Notes: generated by a model not told the origin, from the sequence alone. A stretch of DNA of 64,000 nt from Bacteroidia bacterium (GCA_030430205.1 JAUIGE010000017.1:1-64000); one strand, 5' to 3'; positions 46,238-56,542 are shown, numbered from the stretch's first letter. Numbers and translations: made by a program.

Positions 46238-47707
46238 GTGCTGCTACAACAATTGCTTACAGGAATTGAGCTCAGGCAAACGCTCGGCAGCACAGAATTA
46301 GAAGTTCATGACTTCTTCTTCGACTCTCGGAAAGTAAGTCCCAACAGTCTTTTTGTAGCCATACATGGCACACAGCTAGACGGGCACCAGTTCATTGAAA
46401 AGGCCATTGCACAGGGTGCATGTGCCATTATTTGTGAGCATTTGCCACAAGATCTGCAGGATGCAATCACCTATGTGATTGTTGCTGATAGCCAGGAAGC
46501 CCTGGCGAAGATCGCGGCAAACTACTTCGGCAATCCTGCCGAAAAACTCACAGTGATTGGCATCACCGGCACCAACGGCAAAACTTCCGTAGCCACCCTG
46601 CTTCACAGTTTATTCAATAAACTGGGATATATGTCAGGCCTGGTTTCGACCATCAAATACCTGGTGGGAAATGAAGTCTTTCCCGCATCTCATACCACGC
46701 CAGACCCCAGACAATTGCACAGCATGTTTGCGCAAATGGTGGAGATGGGATGCGAATACTGCTTCATGGAAGTAAGCAGCCATGCACTGGTCCAGCAGCG
46801 AACTGCGGCGATCCCCTTTCGGGTGGCGGTTTTTACCAACATCACCCACGATCACCTCGATTATCACGGCACTTTTGCCGAGTATATAAAAGCTAAAAAG
46901 CTGCTCTTTGACAACTTGGATAAGGATGCACATGCCCTGATCAATACAGATGATCGCAATGCAAGGGTGATGGTCCAGAATACACAGGCAAAAGTGAAAA
47001 GCTTTGCTGTGAAGCGTATGGCCGATTATCGGGCGAAAATCCTCGAAAATACTTTCGAAGGACTTCAGCTACAGATTGACCAGCGCGAAGCCTGGTTTAG
47101 ACTTGTTGGCAGTTTCAATGCCTACAACCTGCTTGCCGCCTACGCGGTAGCGGTGGAACTGGGATTTGAGAAGGATGAAATCCTGCAAAAACTCAGTACC
47201 CTGGCGGGTGTGGAAGGCAGATTTGAGTCGGTAAGGGCTGAGAAAACAGGAAAAACCGCCATCGTCGATTATGCTCATACGCCCGACGCCTTGCAGAATG
47301 TCCTTCAGACCATCAAAGATGTGAATCAGAATCACATGCAGGGAAAAATCCTCACGGTTATAGGATGTGGCGGCAACCGGGACGCAGCTAAAAGGCCCAA
47401 AATGGCCAAAATAGCCGCTGATTATTCAGATAAAGTGATACTCACTTCTGATAATCCCCGCAACGAAGAGCCACAACTGATCCTCGACCAGATGGATGGC
47501 GGCATTTCTTTAGATCAAAAATTTAAAGTAATGCGGATTGAAAACCGAAGAGAAGCGATCAAAGTAGCAATACAACTTGCTCAACCCCAGGATATCATCC
47601 TGGTAGCGGGCAAAGGCCATGAAACATATCAGGAAGTGAAAGGGGTCAGGCACCCTTTCGATGATCGGGAAGAAGTCAGGAAAGCCTTTCAATTATTTCA
47701 ACAATAA
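46238..47707 (+). CDS. murE: UDP-MurNAc-tripeptide synthetase MurE
   Basis: A 489-residue Mur ligase, GTG start 46238. P-loop GITGTNGKTSVATLL, central-domain THDHLDYHGT, and the C-terminal DNPR motif (SDNPRNEEP), which indicates a meso-diaminopimelate-adding enzyme rather than lysine-adding. Adds DAP to UDP-MurNAc-L-Ala-D-Glu in the cytoplasm. No murF follows, as is common in this phylum. Confidence 0.96.
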   Translation: MLLQQLLTGIELRQTLGSTELEVHDFFFDSRKVSPNSLFVAIHGTQLDGHQFIEKAIAQGACAIICEHLPQDLQDAITYVIVADSQEALAKIAANYFGNPAEKLTVIGITGTNGKTSVATLLHSLFNKLGYMSGLVSTIKYLVGNEVFPASHTTPDPRQLHSMFAQMVEMGCEYCFMEVSSHALVQQRTAAIPFRVAVFTNITHDHLDYHGTFAEYIKAKKLLFDNLDKDAHALINTDDRNARVMVQNTQAKVKSFAVKRMADYRAKILENTFEGLQLQIDQREAWFRLVGSFNAYNLLAAYAVAVELGFEKDEILQKLSTLAGVEGRFESVRAEKTGKTAIVDYAHTPDALQNVLQTIKDVNQNHMQGKILTVIGCGGNRDAAKRPKMAKIAADYSDKVILTSDNPRNEEPQLILDQMDGGISLDQKFKVMRIENRREAIKVAIQLAQPQDIILVAGKGHETYQEVKGVRHPFDDREEVRKAFQLFQQ

Positions 47708-47728
47708 AGCGAATCAACTTTTTACAAA

Positions 47729-49174
47729 ATGCTTTACTATTTGCTGAACTGGCTGGACAAGGAATTTGATTTACCGGGATTCGGTGTATTTCAATACATC
47801 AGTTTTCGGGCTGTCATGTCTATCATTTTTTCCCTCATCATTGCCCTGCTGATTGGAAAGAGAATCATCCGTTTTTTACAAAAAAAGCAGATTGGAGAAG
47901 TGGTGAGAACAGGAGAGCTCGGTCCGGATCATGCCCACAAGAAAGGAACGCCTACCATGGGAGGCATCATCATTCTGGCAGCCATTGTGATTCCCACCCT
48001 CTTATGGGCGGATCTGAAAAATGGATATATCTGGCTGATTTTGATCGCGACAGTGTGGATGGGGCTGATTGGATTCATTGATGACTACATCAAAGTTTTC
48101 AAAAAAGATAAAAGAGGACTGAGCGGAAAATTCAAATTGATGGGGCAGATCTTGCTGGGATTGATTACGGGTTTGGTGATGCTTTTTCATACCGATTTTA
48201 TGGGTGCAAGAGCAAGTATCACTCAGCTCAATATGCTGAAAGCCAATCGTTTATTGCAAAGTGTAGGCTTTCAGCCGGGCGATGAACTCCTCGAAATCAA
48301 TGGAACCCTCTTCGAAACTTTTCCCAATACGGAGAAATATGCAGGTATAGAAAGTTATACCATTTTGAGGAGAGAGGAAGAGGAAAACCAGATCATCTAT
48401 GACAAAAAGCCAGAGGAGATATTGCTGAGTATTCCTGAAAACCTGAGAGCGGATGTTGCCGGAGAAATTTTTGGTCCCAGAGATAAGACTTTTGCTTACC
48501 AAACGGACTTCCCGTTCTTCAAAAATTATGTTTTTGACTACTCAAAAGTCATTTTTCTCAAATCGTTCATTGATAGCAAATGGTTGGGACGGATCGTCTA
48601 CCTGCTGGTAGTGATCTTCATCGTGACGGCGGTCTCCAATGCGGTGAACCTCACCGATGGGATAGACGGGCTGGCAGCGGGAACCACTGCCGTAGCGGGT
48701 ACGACCTTAGGCGTTTTCGCCTATGTCTCAGGTAATGCGATTTTTTCAGACTACCTGAATATCAGCTACATACCCATGTCAGCAGAGCTATTTATCTATA
48801 GCACGGCATTGGTTGGCGGATGTCTCGGATTTCTTTGGTACAACTCCTATCCTGCCCAGGTTTTTATGGGAGATACGGGTAGCCTGGCATTGGGAGGAGC
48901 CTTGGGGGTATTGTCGCTGATGGTGAAAAAAGAATTGCTCCTGCCGATCATCTGTGGGATTTTCTTTGCAGAAACCCTCTCTGTGATCATACAGGTTGCC
49001 TGGTTTCGCTATACCAAAAAGAGGTATGGAGAAGGAAGGCGGATTTTCAAAATGTCTCCCTTGCACCATCACTATGAGAAGGCAGGCTTTCATGAGTCCA
49101 AAATCGTTACCCGCTTTCTGATCGTGGCGATCATGCTGGCAGCATTGGCCTTTGCAACACTCAAACTCAGGTAA
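47729..49174 (+). CDS. mraY: Phospho-MurNAc-pentapeptide transferase MraY with PDZ-like insert
   Basis: A 481-residue membrane enzyme, against about 360 in E. coli. Family motifs [40 protein letters not shown] and HHHYEKAG are all present. Between the membrane helices at about residues 155 and 258 there is a roughly 100-residue extra stretch, including [19 protein letters not shown], whose GD-x-L-x-x-I-N-G pattern resembles a PDZ domain. It makes lipid I in the inner membrane. Between murE and murD, 22 bases after murE. Confidence 0.95.
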   Translation: MLYYLLNWLDKEFDLPGFGVFQYISFRAVMSIIFSLIIALLIGKRIIRFLQKKQIGEVVRTGELGPDHAHKKGTPTMGGIIILAAIVIPTLLWADLKNGYIWLILIATVWMGLIGFIDDYIKVFKKDKRGLSGKFKLMGQILLGLITGLVMLFHTDFMGARASITQLNMLKANRLLQSVGFQPGDELLEINGTLFETFPNTEKYAGIESYTILRREEEENQIIYDKKPEEILLSIPENLRADVAGEIFGPRDKTFAYQTDFPFFKNYVFDYSKVIFLKSFIDSKWLGRIVYLLVVIFIVTAVSNAVNLTDGIDGLAAGTTAVAGTTLGVFAYVSGNAIFSDYLNISYIPMSAELFIYSTALVGGCLGFLWYNSYPAQVFMGDTGSLALGGALGVLSLMVKKELLLPIICGIFFAETLSVIIQVAWFRYTKKRYGEGRRIFKMSPLHHHYEKAGFHESKIVTRFLIVAIMLAALAFATLKLR

Positions 49175-49190
49175 GCAGAATTTGACAAGC

Positions 49191-50522
49191 ATGAAAAAAA
49201 TAGTTGTTCTGGGAGCCGGAGAAAGTGGCGTAGGTGCAGCCTTATTGGGAAAAAAAATCGGTGCTGAGGTATGGGTCTCAGATGGAGGAAAGATAGGGGA
49301 GAAGTACCGAAATATTTTAAGTGAAAATGAAATCCCTTTTGAAGAGGGAAAACATACAATCGAATCGTTCTTTGACGCAGATGTCATCATTAAAAGTCCC
49401 GGGATACCGTCCAAAATTCCCCTCATAAAGGAGTTAAAAGCGGCGGGGAAGCAGATTATATCTGAGATAGAATTTGCTGCGCTCCATACGGAGATTCCGA
49501 TCATTGCTATCACAGGTAGCAATGGCAAAACGACGACTACAGCCTGGATTCATCACCTTTTATTAAAAGGTGGAATCCAGGCAGCCCTGGGGGGCAACAT
49601 CGGTAAAAGCTTTGCAGCGCTTTTGGCAGAAGAAGTTGAGTGTGAGGTGTTTGTGCTGGAGATCAGCAGCTTTCAACTCGACGATATCGATCGCTTTCGA
49701 CCCGATATCGCCGTGCTGACCAATATCACCGCGGACCATCTGGACCGCTATGATTACAGCATGGAAAAGTATGCTGCGGCCAAGTTTCGCATCGCGATGA
49801 ATCAGCAGCCTTCGGATGCTTTTATCTATCACGCAGCTGACATGGTCACACAGGGTGAATTGTGGAAACATCCCATCAAGGCGAGCAGCCTCGGTTTCGC
49901 TTTGGAACAGCGGCCCGATGTGCTGATTTGGGCAAAGGAAAATCAGATTGTAGCAGGCTACAAATTTGAATTGCTCATCTCTGAGCTGGGCCTCAAAGGC
50001 CCCCACAATGTCCTCAACGCCATGGCAGCGATTCTCGCCGCCAAACGCATGGGCGTCGCCGATGAAGCCATCATCGAAGGACTGAAAGATTTTCAGGCCA
50101 TCGAACACAGGATGGAGCCTGTCGCCACGATTCAGGATGTCACATACATCAATGATTCCAAAGCGACCAATATAGACTCTGTGGTCTATTCGCTGCAAAG
50201 CGTGGAAGGCCCCATCGTCTGGATTGCCGGTGGATTGGACAAAGGAAATGACTATTCCCTACTCAACACAAGCGCTGTCAAAGCACTCGTGATTTTAGGG
50301 CCCAACAAGGAAAAATTGTTGAAGACCTACCAGGGAAAAATGATGATATCCGAAGCAGAAAACATGGCGCAAGCCGTTCAGCAAGCCGCTCAATTCGCCC
50401 AACCTGGCGATACCGTCCTGCTGGCCCCCGCCTGTTCAAGCTTCGACATCTTTAAAAATTATGAAGACAGAGGACGACAGTTTAAGCGGGAAGTAGAGAG
50501 GATTAGCGGATTAGTGGATTAG
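49191..50522 (+). CDS. murD: UDP-MurNAc-L-Ala:D-Glu ligase MurD
   Basis: About 443 residues from ATG 49191; an upstream in-frame ATG (49152) inside mraY is not needed. N-terminal Rossmann GAGESGVGAA, P-loop ITGSNGKTTT, NITADHLDRY and C-terminal WIAGGLDKGNDY fit MurD. The last five codons are made of a GATTAGC-type repeat that continues beyond the stop (50501-50541). Confidence 0.96.
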   Translation: MKKIVVLGAGESGVGAALLGKKIGAEVWVSDGGKIGEKYRNILSENEIPFEEGKHTIESFFDADVIIKSPGIPSKIPLIKELKAAGKQIISEIEFAALHTEIPIIAITGSNGKTTTTAWIHHLLLKGGIQAALGGNIGKSFAALLAEEVECEVFVLEISSFQLDDIDRFRPDIAVLTNITADHLDRYDYSMEKYAAAKFRIAMNQQPSDAFIYHAADMVTQGELWKHPIKASSLGFALEQRPDVLIWAKENQIVAGYKFELLISELGLKGPHNVLNAMAAILAAKRMGVADEAIIEGLKDFQAIEHRMEPVATIQDVTYINDSKATNIDSVVYSLQSVEGPIVWIAGGLDKGNDYSLLNTSAVKALVILGPNKEKLLKTYQGKMMISEAENMAQAVQQAAQFAQPGDTVLLAPACSSFDIFKNYEDRGRQFKREVERISGLVD

Positions 50523-50541
50523 CAGATTTGCAGATTAGCAA
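50501..50541 (+). repeat. GATTAGC-type array over the murD 3' end
   Basis: About five degenerate 8-bp units (GATTAGCG, GATTAGTG, GATTAGCA, GATTTGCA, GATTAGCA). The array supplies the end of the MurD reading frame and its stop. It is close to, but not the same as, the heptamer class. Confidence 0.75.
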
Positions 50542-50567
50542 ATGGAACGATAAACGAAAAATGCATC

Positions 50568-51737
50568 ATGCTTAGTTGGATTTTACATAGGCTAAAAGGA
50601 GACAAGATCATCTGGATCACAGTCTTTCTGATTGCTGCAGTAAGCTTGTTGGCGATTTACAGCTCTACGAGTGCACTGGCTTACCGCTTAAAAGGCGGTG
50701 ATACAGAAGCCTATGCCATCCGGCATTTGGTGCTGCTGGGGACGGGTTTCGTCATCATTTTTGTGGTGCACCTGGTAGACTATCGGGTTTTTGCCCGCAT
50801 CGTCAACCTCATGCTGGCGATCACTTTGGGACTGCTGATATTTACCATTGCACAAGGAAGCGAGGTAAATGAAGCCGCACGATGGATCACCGTTTTTGGG
50901 CAATCCTTTCAGCCTTCGGATTTGGCAAAAATTACCCTGATGATCTTCCTCGCCAAACTGCTCACCCAGCGGCAGGAAGTGATCAAGGACTTTACCGAAG
51001 GCTTTTTGCCAGCCCTCTTTTGGGTCGTGATGATCTGCGGATTGATCGCTCCTTCGGATTTGAGTACAGCTTCACTCATGTTTATCGCCAGTGTGATGGT
51101 CATGTTTGTCGCAGGGATTGATTTGAAATACATCGGCATGTTGGTGCTTGTGGCCTTGCTGGGAGGATCTATCCTGTTCAATACAGCAAGTCGTGCTACT
51201 ACCTGGAACAACCGAATCGCGGAATACAAAGAGCGGATGTTTAATCCGGAATTTGATGGCAGCCCCACGACAGTGCAGGCACATATCGCAGTCGCCAAAG
51301 GCGGCCTATGGGGAGCCGGACCTGGAAAAAGCAGCCAACGGAACTTTTTGCCCAACGCTCAATCCGACTATGTCTACGCCATCATTATCGAAGAATACGG
51401 CCTGATAGGAGGGACTTTTGTTCTCTTGCTCTACCTGCTCCTGCTCTTCCGATCGGTGAGTATAGTGACGGTAAGTAAAACCTTTGGGGCCTTGATGGCC
51501 GCGGGATTATCCTTTATGCTGGTGCTTCAGGCACTGGTCAATATGGGCGTAGCCGTTGGAATCCTGCCCATTACAGGCCTTACCCTGCCGCTGATCAGCT
51601 ATGGAGGTACCTCCATTTTGTTGACCTCGGTAAGTATCGGAATCATCCTTTCTGTGAGCAGAAGTGCACTGGAAGTCAAGAAAAAAACGAAAACACAAGG
51701 CCGTGGTCGCGGTCGCAAAAAATTTGAAATAGCATAA
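50568..51737 (+). CDS. ftsW: Peptidoglycan glycosyltransferase FtsW
   Basis: A 389-residue SEDS-family polytopic protein (about ten helices), septal glycan polymerase working with FtsI. Conserved SEDS stretches are visible: NEAARWITVFGQSFQPSDLAK, GLWGAGPGKSSQ, NFLPNAQSDYVYAIIIEEYG and a late LPLISYGGTS. The basic C-terminus is KKKTKTQGRGRGRKKFEIA. The stop codon directly precedes the murG ATG, so translation is likely coupled. Confidence 0.95.
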   Translation: MLSWILHRLKGDKIIWITVFLIAAVSLLAIYSSTSALAYRLKGGDTEAYAIRHLVLLGTGFVIIFVVHLVDYRVFARIVNLMLAITLGLLIFTIAQGSEVNEAARWITVFGQSFQPSDLAKITLMIFLAKLLTQRQEVIKDFTEGFLPALFWVVMICGLIAPSDLSTASLMFIASVMVMFVAGIDLKYIGMLVLVALLGGSILFNTASRATTWNNRIAEYKERMFNPEFDGSPTTVQAHIAVAKGGLWGAGPGKSSQRNFLPNAQSDYVYAIIIEEYGLIGGTFVLLLYLLLLFRSVSIVTVSKTFGALMAAGLSFMLVLQALVNMGVAVGILPITGLTLPLISYGGTSILLTSVSIGIILSVSRSALEVKKKTKTQGRGRGRKKFEIA

Positions 51738-52856
51738 ATGAAACCCAGGATAATCATATCAGGAGGCGGCACAGGCGGACATATTTTTCCGGCAGTGTCT
51801 ATTGCTGGCGAAATAAAAAAGCGCTTCCCTGATGCGGATATCCTCTTTGTCGGAGCAAAAGGAGGGATGGAGATGGAGGTAGTGCCCCGCTATGGGTATC
51901 CCATAAAAGGGGTTTGGATCAGTGGCATTCAGCGGCAGATAAATCTGAAAAATATTATCAGAAATGCCTCTTTCCCACTGAAGCTCATTGTAAGTATGAT
52001 ACAGGCGGGCAGCATTTTCCGCTCCTTCAGGCCACAGGCTGTGGTGGGAGTCGGAGGCTATGCCAGCGGCCCCATGGGACGCGTAGCTTCCGCCAAGGTG
52101 CCTTTGATCATTTGTGAACAAAACGCCTATCCGGGTTTGGTGAATAAGTGGTTGGCCAAAAGAGCAAGTAAAATCCTGCTCGGCAATGAAGCCGCAAAGA
52201 AGTACTTCCCCGGTGAGCATGTCATCGTGACGGATAATCCCATCCGGGCTTTTGAATCCCTCAGCAGGGAAGAAGCCGCAAGCCGGCTAGGGATTGACCC
52301 CACTTTGCCAACCATACTGAGTCTGGGAGGTAGCCTGGGAGCAGGCCCCATCAATGAAGCGCTAAAAGCACAATTGGGGCTACTTACCGCCGAAGGTCAA
52401 AACATCCAACTGGTGTGGCAGGCAGGCAAGCGCTACTACGAAAGCCTGAGGCAGGAAGTCGCGGAACATCCACGGGTGAAGCTGATGCCATTTATCAATG
52501 ATATGGCGGCGGCTTATGCAGCAGCGGATCTGATTATCAGCAGAGCTGGAGGAAGTACGATCTCAGAGTTGATCGCCCTTTCAAAACCAGCCATTTTGAT
52601 CCCTGCCCCACAATTGGCAGAAGATCATCAGACCAAAAACGCGCGCTCGCTCTCAGATAGAAATGCAGCGATACTTATTCAACAGGCGGATGCCAAAGAA
52701 AATTTGCTCCCCGAAGCTATCGCTCTTTTAAACGATAAAAATAGGCTAAACCAGCTCCAGCAGGCAATTCAAGCTGTAGAAAAGCATGATGCCGCAAAAG
52801 AAATAGTAGACCAGATAATGGGACTGATAGAGGCGGGAGCCGGGAGGAGAGAATAG
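51738..52856 (+). CDS. murG: UDP-GlcNAc:undecaprenyl-PP-MurNAc-pentapeptide GlcNAc transferase MurG
   Basis: A 372-residue GT28 enzyme that makes lipid II. N-terminal GGGTGGHIFPA, VVGVGGYASGP and the donor-side motif ISRAGGSTISELIAL and PAPQLAEDHQTKNA are typical. It begins immediately after the ftsW stop. The C-terminal tail EAGAGRRE is coded by the start of a GAGGCGG-type heptamer array. Confidence 0.96.
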   Translation: MKPRIIISGGGTGGHIFPAVSIAGEIKKRFPDADILFVGAKGGMEMEVVPRYGYPIKGVWISGIQRQINLKNIIRNASFPLKLIVSMIQAGSIFRSFRPQAVVGVGGYASGPMGRVASAKVPLIICEQNAYPGLVNKWLAKRASKILLGNEAAKKYFPGEHVIVTDNPIRAFESLSREEAASRLGIDPTLPTILSLGGSLGAGPINEALKAQLGLLTAEGQNIQLVWQAGKRYYESLRQEVAEHPRVKLMPFINDMAAAYAAADLIISRAGGSTISELIALSKPAILIPAPQLAEDHQTKNARSLSDRNAAILIQQADAKENLLPEAIALLNDKNRLNQLQQAIQAVEKHDAAKEIVDQIMGLIEAGAGRRE

Positions 52857-52885
52857 AGAAAAGAGAATAGAGAAAAGAGACAAAA
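52830..52885 (+). repeat. Purine-rich heptamer array over the murG end
   Basis: Units such as GAGGCGG, GAGGAGA, GAATAGA, GAAAAGA alternate at a 7-bp period. The array starts inside murG and reaches to seven bases before the murC ATG. Confidence 0.8.
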
Positions 52886-52892
52886 CGAAACA

Positions 52893-54266
52893 ATGAATCT
52901 TGCTAACGCAAAACATATCTACTTCCTGGGAATTGGCGGCATCGGCATGAGTGCCCTCGCTCGCTTTTTCTCCCTGCAAGGGAAGCAGGTGTCGGGCTAC
53001 GACCGCAGTAGCTCGGTGGTGACGCGTGCGTTGGAAGAAGAAGGGATCAGCGTTTATCATGAGTTGAGCCGGGAGCATCTGCTGACAGCAGATTATATGG
53101 TCTACACCCCGGCGATTAAAGAAGACAACCTGGAGTACCAGGCCGCGATAGAAATGGGCTTGCCCCTTAAAAAACGCTCCCAGGTACTCGGTGAAATCAG
53201 TGAGCAATACAAAACCCTGGCAGTGGCAGGCACCCATGGCAAGACGACAACCTCCATCATGCTCACGCAATTGCTGAGGTCATCGGGGGTGGATTGCACC
53301 GCTTTTTTGGGAGGAATCTCCCGCAATTTGAATTCAAATTTTGCCTTTGGCCAAAGTGAATACATGGTCACAGAGGCTGACGAATACGACCGTTCTTTTC
53401 TGACGCTAAAACCCTGGGCAAGCATCATCACCTCCCTGGACCCGGACCATTTGGATATTTATGGTACGGCGGAAGAGATGAAAGCTACCTACCTGCGGTT
53501 TGCTTCACAGGTGACAGGACCCTTATTGGTATATGCTTCATTATTGAATGAAAACTGGTCCGTGAAGCCCATGACTTATGGGATTGATGAAGGAGATTTT
53601 CGTGCGGAGAACCTTCATGTGGAGGGACTTGTCACCTGTTTTGACTACCAAAGCCCCAGCCATCGGATCGAGGGCATTCGCCTTCCCCTGGCAGGCCGCC
53701 ACAATGTGCTCAATGCCGTGGCTGCCATGGGACTTTCGGAATTGGCAGGAGCAGATCAACGGCATTTCAAAAAAGCCCTGGCAGGTTTTAGTGGAATTTA
53801 CCGCCGCTTTGAGGTACAGCATGACAGCGAGCAAATCAGCTACATAGATGATTATGCACATCATCCCAGCGAGCTCGAAGCTGCCATACAAGCTGCACGC
53901 AGCCTTTTTCCCCAAAGACAGGTGCTGGTCGTTTTTCAACCGCATTTGTACAGCAGGACAAATGATTTTCACAAAGGATTTGCCGAAGCACTTTCTCAGG
54001 CCGATGTGGTCATCATGTTGCCCATCTATCCCGCAAGAGAAAAACCGATGCCGGGCGTAGACTCAGAAATGGTGTTAAAGCTGGTAAAGGCAAAAGAAAA
54101 ACAGATCGCAAGCAAAGAAAATCTGATAGAAGCAATCGCAGAGAAAATTCAGCCACCTACCGTGGTTCTCACCCTGGGAGCAGGAGATATTGACAGAGAA
54201 GTGGAAAAGGTGAGGGAGTGGATCGAGGCGAGAAGCGAGAGGCGGGAGGCGAGAGCAGAGAAGTGA
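52893..54266 (+). CDS. murC: UDP-MurNAc-L-alanine ligase MurC
   Basis: A 457-residue Mur ligase adding L-Ala to UDP-MurNAc. N-terminal FLGIGGIGMSALAR, P-loop AGTHGKTTTSIML, EADEYDRSF, SLDPDHLDIY and DYAHHPSELEA fit MurC. The final 14 residues (EARSERREARAEK) come from a heptamer repeat array and look like a repeat-derived tail. ATG 52893. Confidence 0.96.
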   Translation: MNLANAKHIYFLGIGGIGMSALARFFSLQGKQVSGYDRSSSVVTRALEEEGISVYHELSREHLLTADYMVYTPAIKEDNLEYQAAIEMGLPLKKRSQVLGEISEQYKTLAVAGTHGKTTTSIMLTQLLRSSGVDCTAFLGGISRNLNSNFAFGQSEYMVTEADEYDRSFLTLKPWASIITSLDPDHLDIYGTAEEMKATYLRFASQVTGPLLVYASLLNENWSVKPMTYGIDEGDFRAENLHVEGLVTCFDYQSPSHRIEGIRLPLAGRHNVLNAVAAMGLSELAGADQRHFKKALAGFSGIYRRFEVQHDSEQISYIDDYAHHPSELEAAIQAARSLFPQRQVLVVFQPHLYSRTNDFHKGFAEALSQADVVIMLPIYPAREKPMPGVDSEMVLKLVKAKEKQIASKENLIEAIAEKIQPPTVVLTLGAGDIDREVEKVREWIEARSERREARAEK

Positions 54267-54302
54267 GAGTAGAGAGTAGAGAATAGAGAATAGAGACGAA
54301 AA
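54225..54302 (+). repeat. Purine-rich heptamer array over the murC end
   Basis: Eleven or more 7-bp units, changing gradually from GAGGCGA/GAAGCGA to GAGTAGA/GAATAGA. Six lie inside the murC coding sequence, the rest between murC and ftsQ. Confidence 0.85.
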
Positions 54303-54321
54303 CTGAAAAACGATTTAAAAA

Positions 54322-55173
54322 ATGATCGGAACGACAACCACAAGAGAACGGCGAAACCGCCCGCTGGAAGAGGTTCTCTCTAACAAGCGAAGCCGTGCGG
54401 TCAACCTGCCTGTGCCTTTCAGGGTGAAAGGGGTATTCCTCTATGTGCTGATTGCAGTCGTGGTTTTGGGGATGCTCGGATTGGCAAATGGATACCAGGA
54501 AGGCCTGGTCTGTGACGATATAAGCATTCAGATTACAGCGGATAAGAACAATGCTTTTATGGAACCTGCCGATGTAAAAGGCTTGATCCTGGAAGAATAT
54601 GGAGAGGCCGTCATAGGCGAAAAGATGAACAGCATCGAGTTGCTGAAAATGGAGGAAATCCTCCAGGACAATGCATTCATCCGTCAGGCCGAAGTCTACA
54701 AAAGCCTCAAAGGAATTTTGTATGTAGATGTCGAACTCAGGAGCGCCATAGCAAGGATAGTGAATGAAAATGGAAGCAGCATGTACCTCGATGAATTTGG
54801 ATACAAATTTCCCACGACACACCGCTACATCGCCAATGTACCGCTGGTTAGGGGAGAGTTTATAGAAACATTTGTCCCCGCTGACAGCCTAAGCTGTGCC
54901 ATCGAAGAAGCGATGCCTGTATTGAAATACATTCATCAAAATGAATTCTGGCGCGCACAGATCAGTGAAGTAAGGATCAGGGAAAATGGCGATATATTGT
55001 TTTACCCTGAAGTAGGGAAGATGTATATGGAATTTGGGCAGGCAAATAATATGCAAGAAAAGTTCGACAACCTGAAGCTCTTTTTTGAGCAGGTTGCCAA
55101 TGAAATCGGATGGAATACCTACAAAGGTGTAAGTGTAAAATACAGAGGCCAGGTTGTGGCCAAAAAACGATAA
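54322..55173 (+). CDS. ftsQ: Cell division protein FtsQ
   Basis: A 283-residue bitopic protein: a basic N-terminus, one membrane helix (VFLYVLIAVVVLGMLGL), and a periplasmic POTRA-like region (LLKMEEILQDNAFIRQAEVY) with YVDVELRSAIARIVN and the FtsQ beta domain. Sequence is divergent from E. coli FtsQ, but position between murC and ftsA and topology support the name. It links FtsL/FtsB to the divisome. Confidence 0.88.
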   Translation: MIGTTTTRERRNRPLEEVLSNKRSRAVNLPVPFRVKGVFLYVLIAVVVLGMLGLANGYQEGLVCDDISIQITADKNNAFMEPADVKGLILEEYGEAVIGEKMNSIELLKMEEILQDNAFIRQAEVYKSLKGILYVDVELRSAIARIVNENGSSMYLDEFGYKFPTTHRYIANVPLVRGEFIETFVPADSLSCAIEEAMPVLKYIHQNEFWRAQISEVRIRENGDILFYPEVGKMYMEFGQANNMQEKFDNLKLFFEQVANEIGWNTYKGVSVKYRGQVVAKKR

Positions 55174-55243
55174 CACAAACGGAAAGACAAGGAAACGGAA
55201 AATTAAATTTTTGACCTACAGTACAAACCTAAACGCAAGTAAG

Positions 55244-56542
55244 ATGGAAAACGAAAAGATCATTGTAGGCCTGGACATCGGTACCACCAAAATCTGCGCT
55301 ATCGTAGGTAAGCGCAACGAATTTGGTAAAATCAATATCCTGGGCCTTGGAAAGTCCCACTCCGATGGCGTGAGCCGTGGGGTAGTGGTCAACATTGAAA
55401 AGACGGTTCAAGCGATCCGTCTGGCCATCGGAGAAGCTGAAAAGCAATCCGGAATCAAGATAGAAGTTGTGCATGTCGGCATAGCCGGCGAGCATGTACG
55501 CAGCATGCAGCACAAAGGCTTGATTACCCTGAACAACGAAGATTTTGAAATTTCTCGTGAAGACGTACAGCGTTTGCATGACGATATGTTTAAAATCGCT
55601 ACGCAACCCGGTACGGAAATTATACACGTCCTGCCTCAGGAGTACACCGTAGACGAACAAGCCGGTATCGTAGATCCGGTAGGGATGTCGGGTGTACGCC
55701 TGGAAGGCAATTTCCACATCGTAACCGGGCAGACTACCGCTGCCAACAATATCTACAAATGTGTCGTCCGGGCAGGCCTGGAGGTCGCAGAGTTGATCCT
55801 GGAGCCGCTGGCTTCCAGCGCAGCGGTGCTCACCGAAGAGGAAAAAGAAGCAGGCGTATGCCTGATTGATATCGGGGGAGGAACCACAGATATCGCCATT
55901 TTTGAAAACAACATCATCCGCCATACAGCTGTGATCCCTTTTGGAGGCAATATTGTCACGGAGGACATCAAGCAGGGCTGCAAGGTCATGAAGCGCCACG
56001 CTGAATTGCTCAAAATTGAGTATGGCAGCGCGCTGGCAGATGCTGTGAAAGATGATGTCGTCATCAGCATTCCCGGACCGAGAGACCGGCCCGCAAAAGA
56101 GATCCACAAAGCCATGCTTGCACAGATCATTCAGTCGCGCATGGAAGAGATCATGGAATTTGCTGCTGCCGAGATCAAAAATTCCGGATTCGAGGATAAG
56201 CTGGTCGCAGGTATCGTAGTGACTGGAGGGGGCGCGCAGCTTCAGCATATCAAGCAGTTGACAGAGTATGTCACGGGTATTGATACACGTGTGGGGCTAC
56301 CCGGCGAGCACCTCGCCAGTGGCATGGTTGACGAAGTCAACTACCCTATGTTTGCTACAGGTACAGGTCTGGTAATCATGGGATTACTGGCTGCGGATTA
56401 CCGCACAGCCACGAGAGGACAAAGCAAAGCTAAAGTCCCTCAGTATTCACAAAGAAGCAGCGGACCGCGCATCAGCTTTATCAATAAGGTAAAAGGTTGG
56501 TTTGAAAGTACATTGAGTAATACGGGTGAGTTTATTGAGTAG
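55244..56542 (+). CDS. ftsA: Cell division protein FtsA
   Basis: About 432 residues from ATG 55244; an upstream in-frame ATG (55154) overlaps ftsQ and adds a non-family stretch. An actin-like ATPase: phosphate-1 VGLDIGTTKICAIVG, phosphate-2 LIDIGGGTTDIAIF, adenosine motif VVTGGGAQLQ. The C-terminus (ISFINKVKGWFE) is the amphipathic membrane helix that tethers FtsZ filaments. It follows ftsQ by 70 bases. Confidence 0.95.
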   Translation: MENEKIIVGLDIGTTKICAIVGKRNEFGKINILGLGKSHSDGVSRGVVVNIEKTVQAIRLAIGEAEKQSGIKIEVVHVGIAGEHVRSMQHKGLITLNNEDFEISREDVQRLHDDMFKIATQPGTEIIHVLPQEYTVDEQAGIVDPVGMSGVRLEGNFHIVTGQTTAANNIYKCVVRAGLEVAELILEPLASSAAVLTEEEKEAGVCLIDIGGGTTDIAIFENNIIRHTAVIPFGGNIVTEDIKQGCKVMKRHAELLKIEYGSALADAVKDDVVISIPGPRDRPAKEIHKAMLAQIIQSRMEEIMEFAAAEIKNSGFEDKLVAGIVVTGGGAQLQHIKQLTEYVTGIDTRVGLPGEHLASGMVDEVNYPMFATGTGLVIMGLLAADYRTATRGQSKAKVPQYSQRSSGPRISFINKVKGWFESTLSNTGEFIE

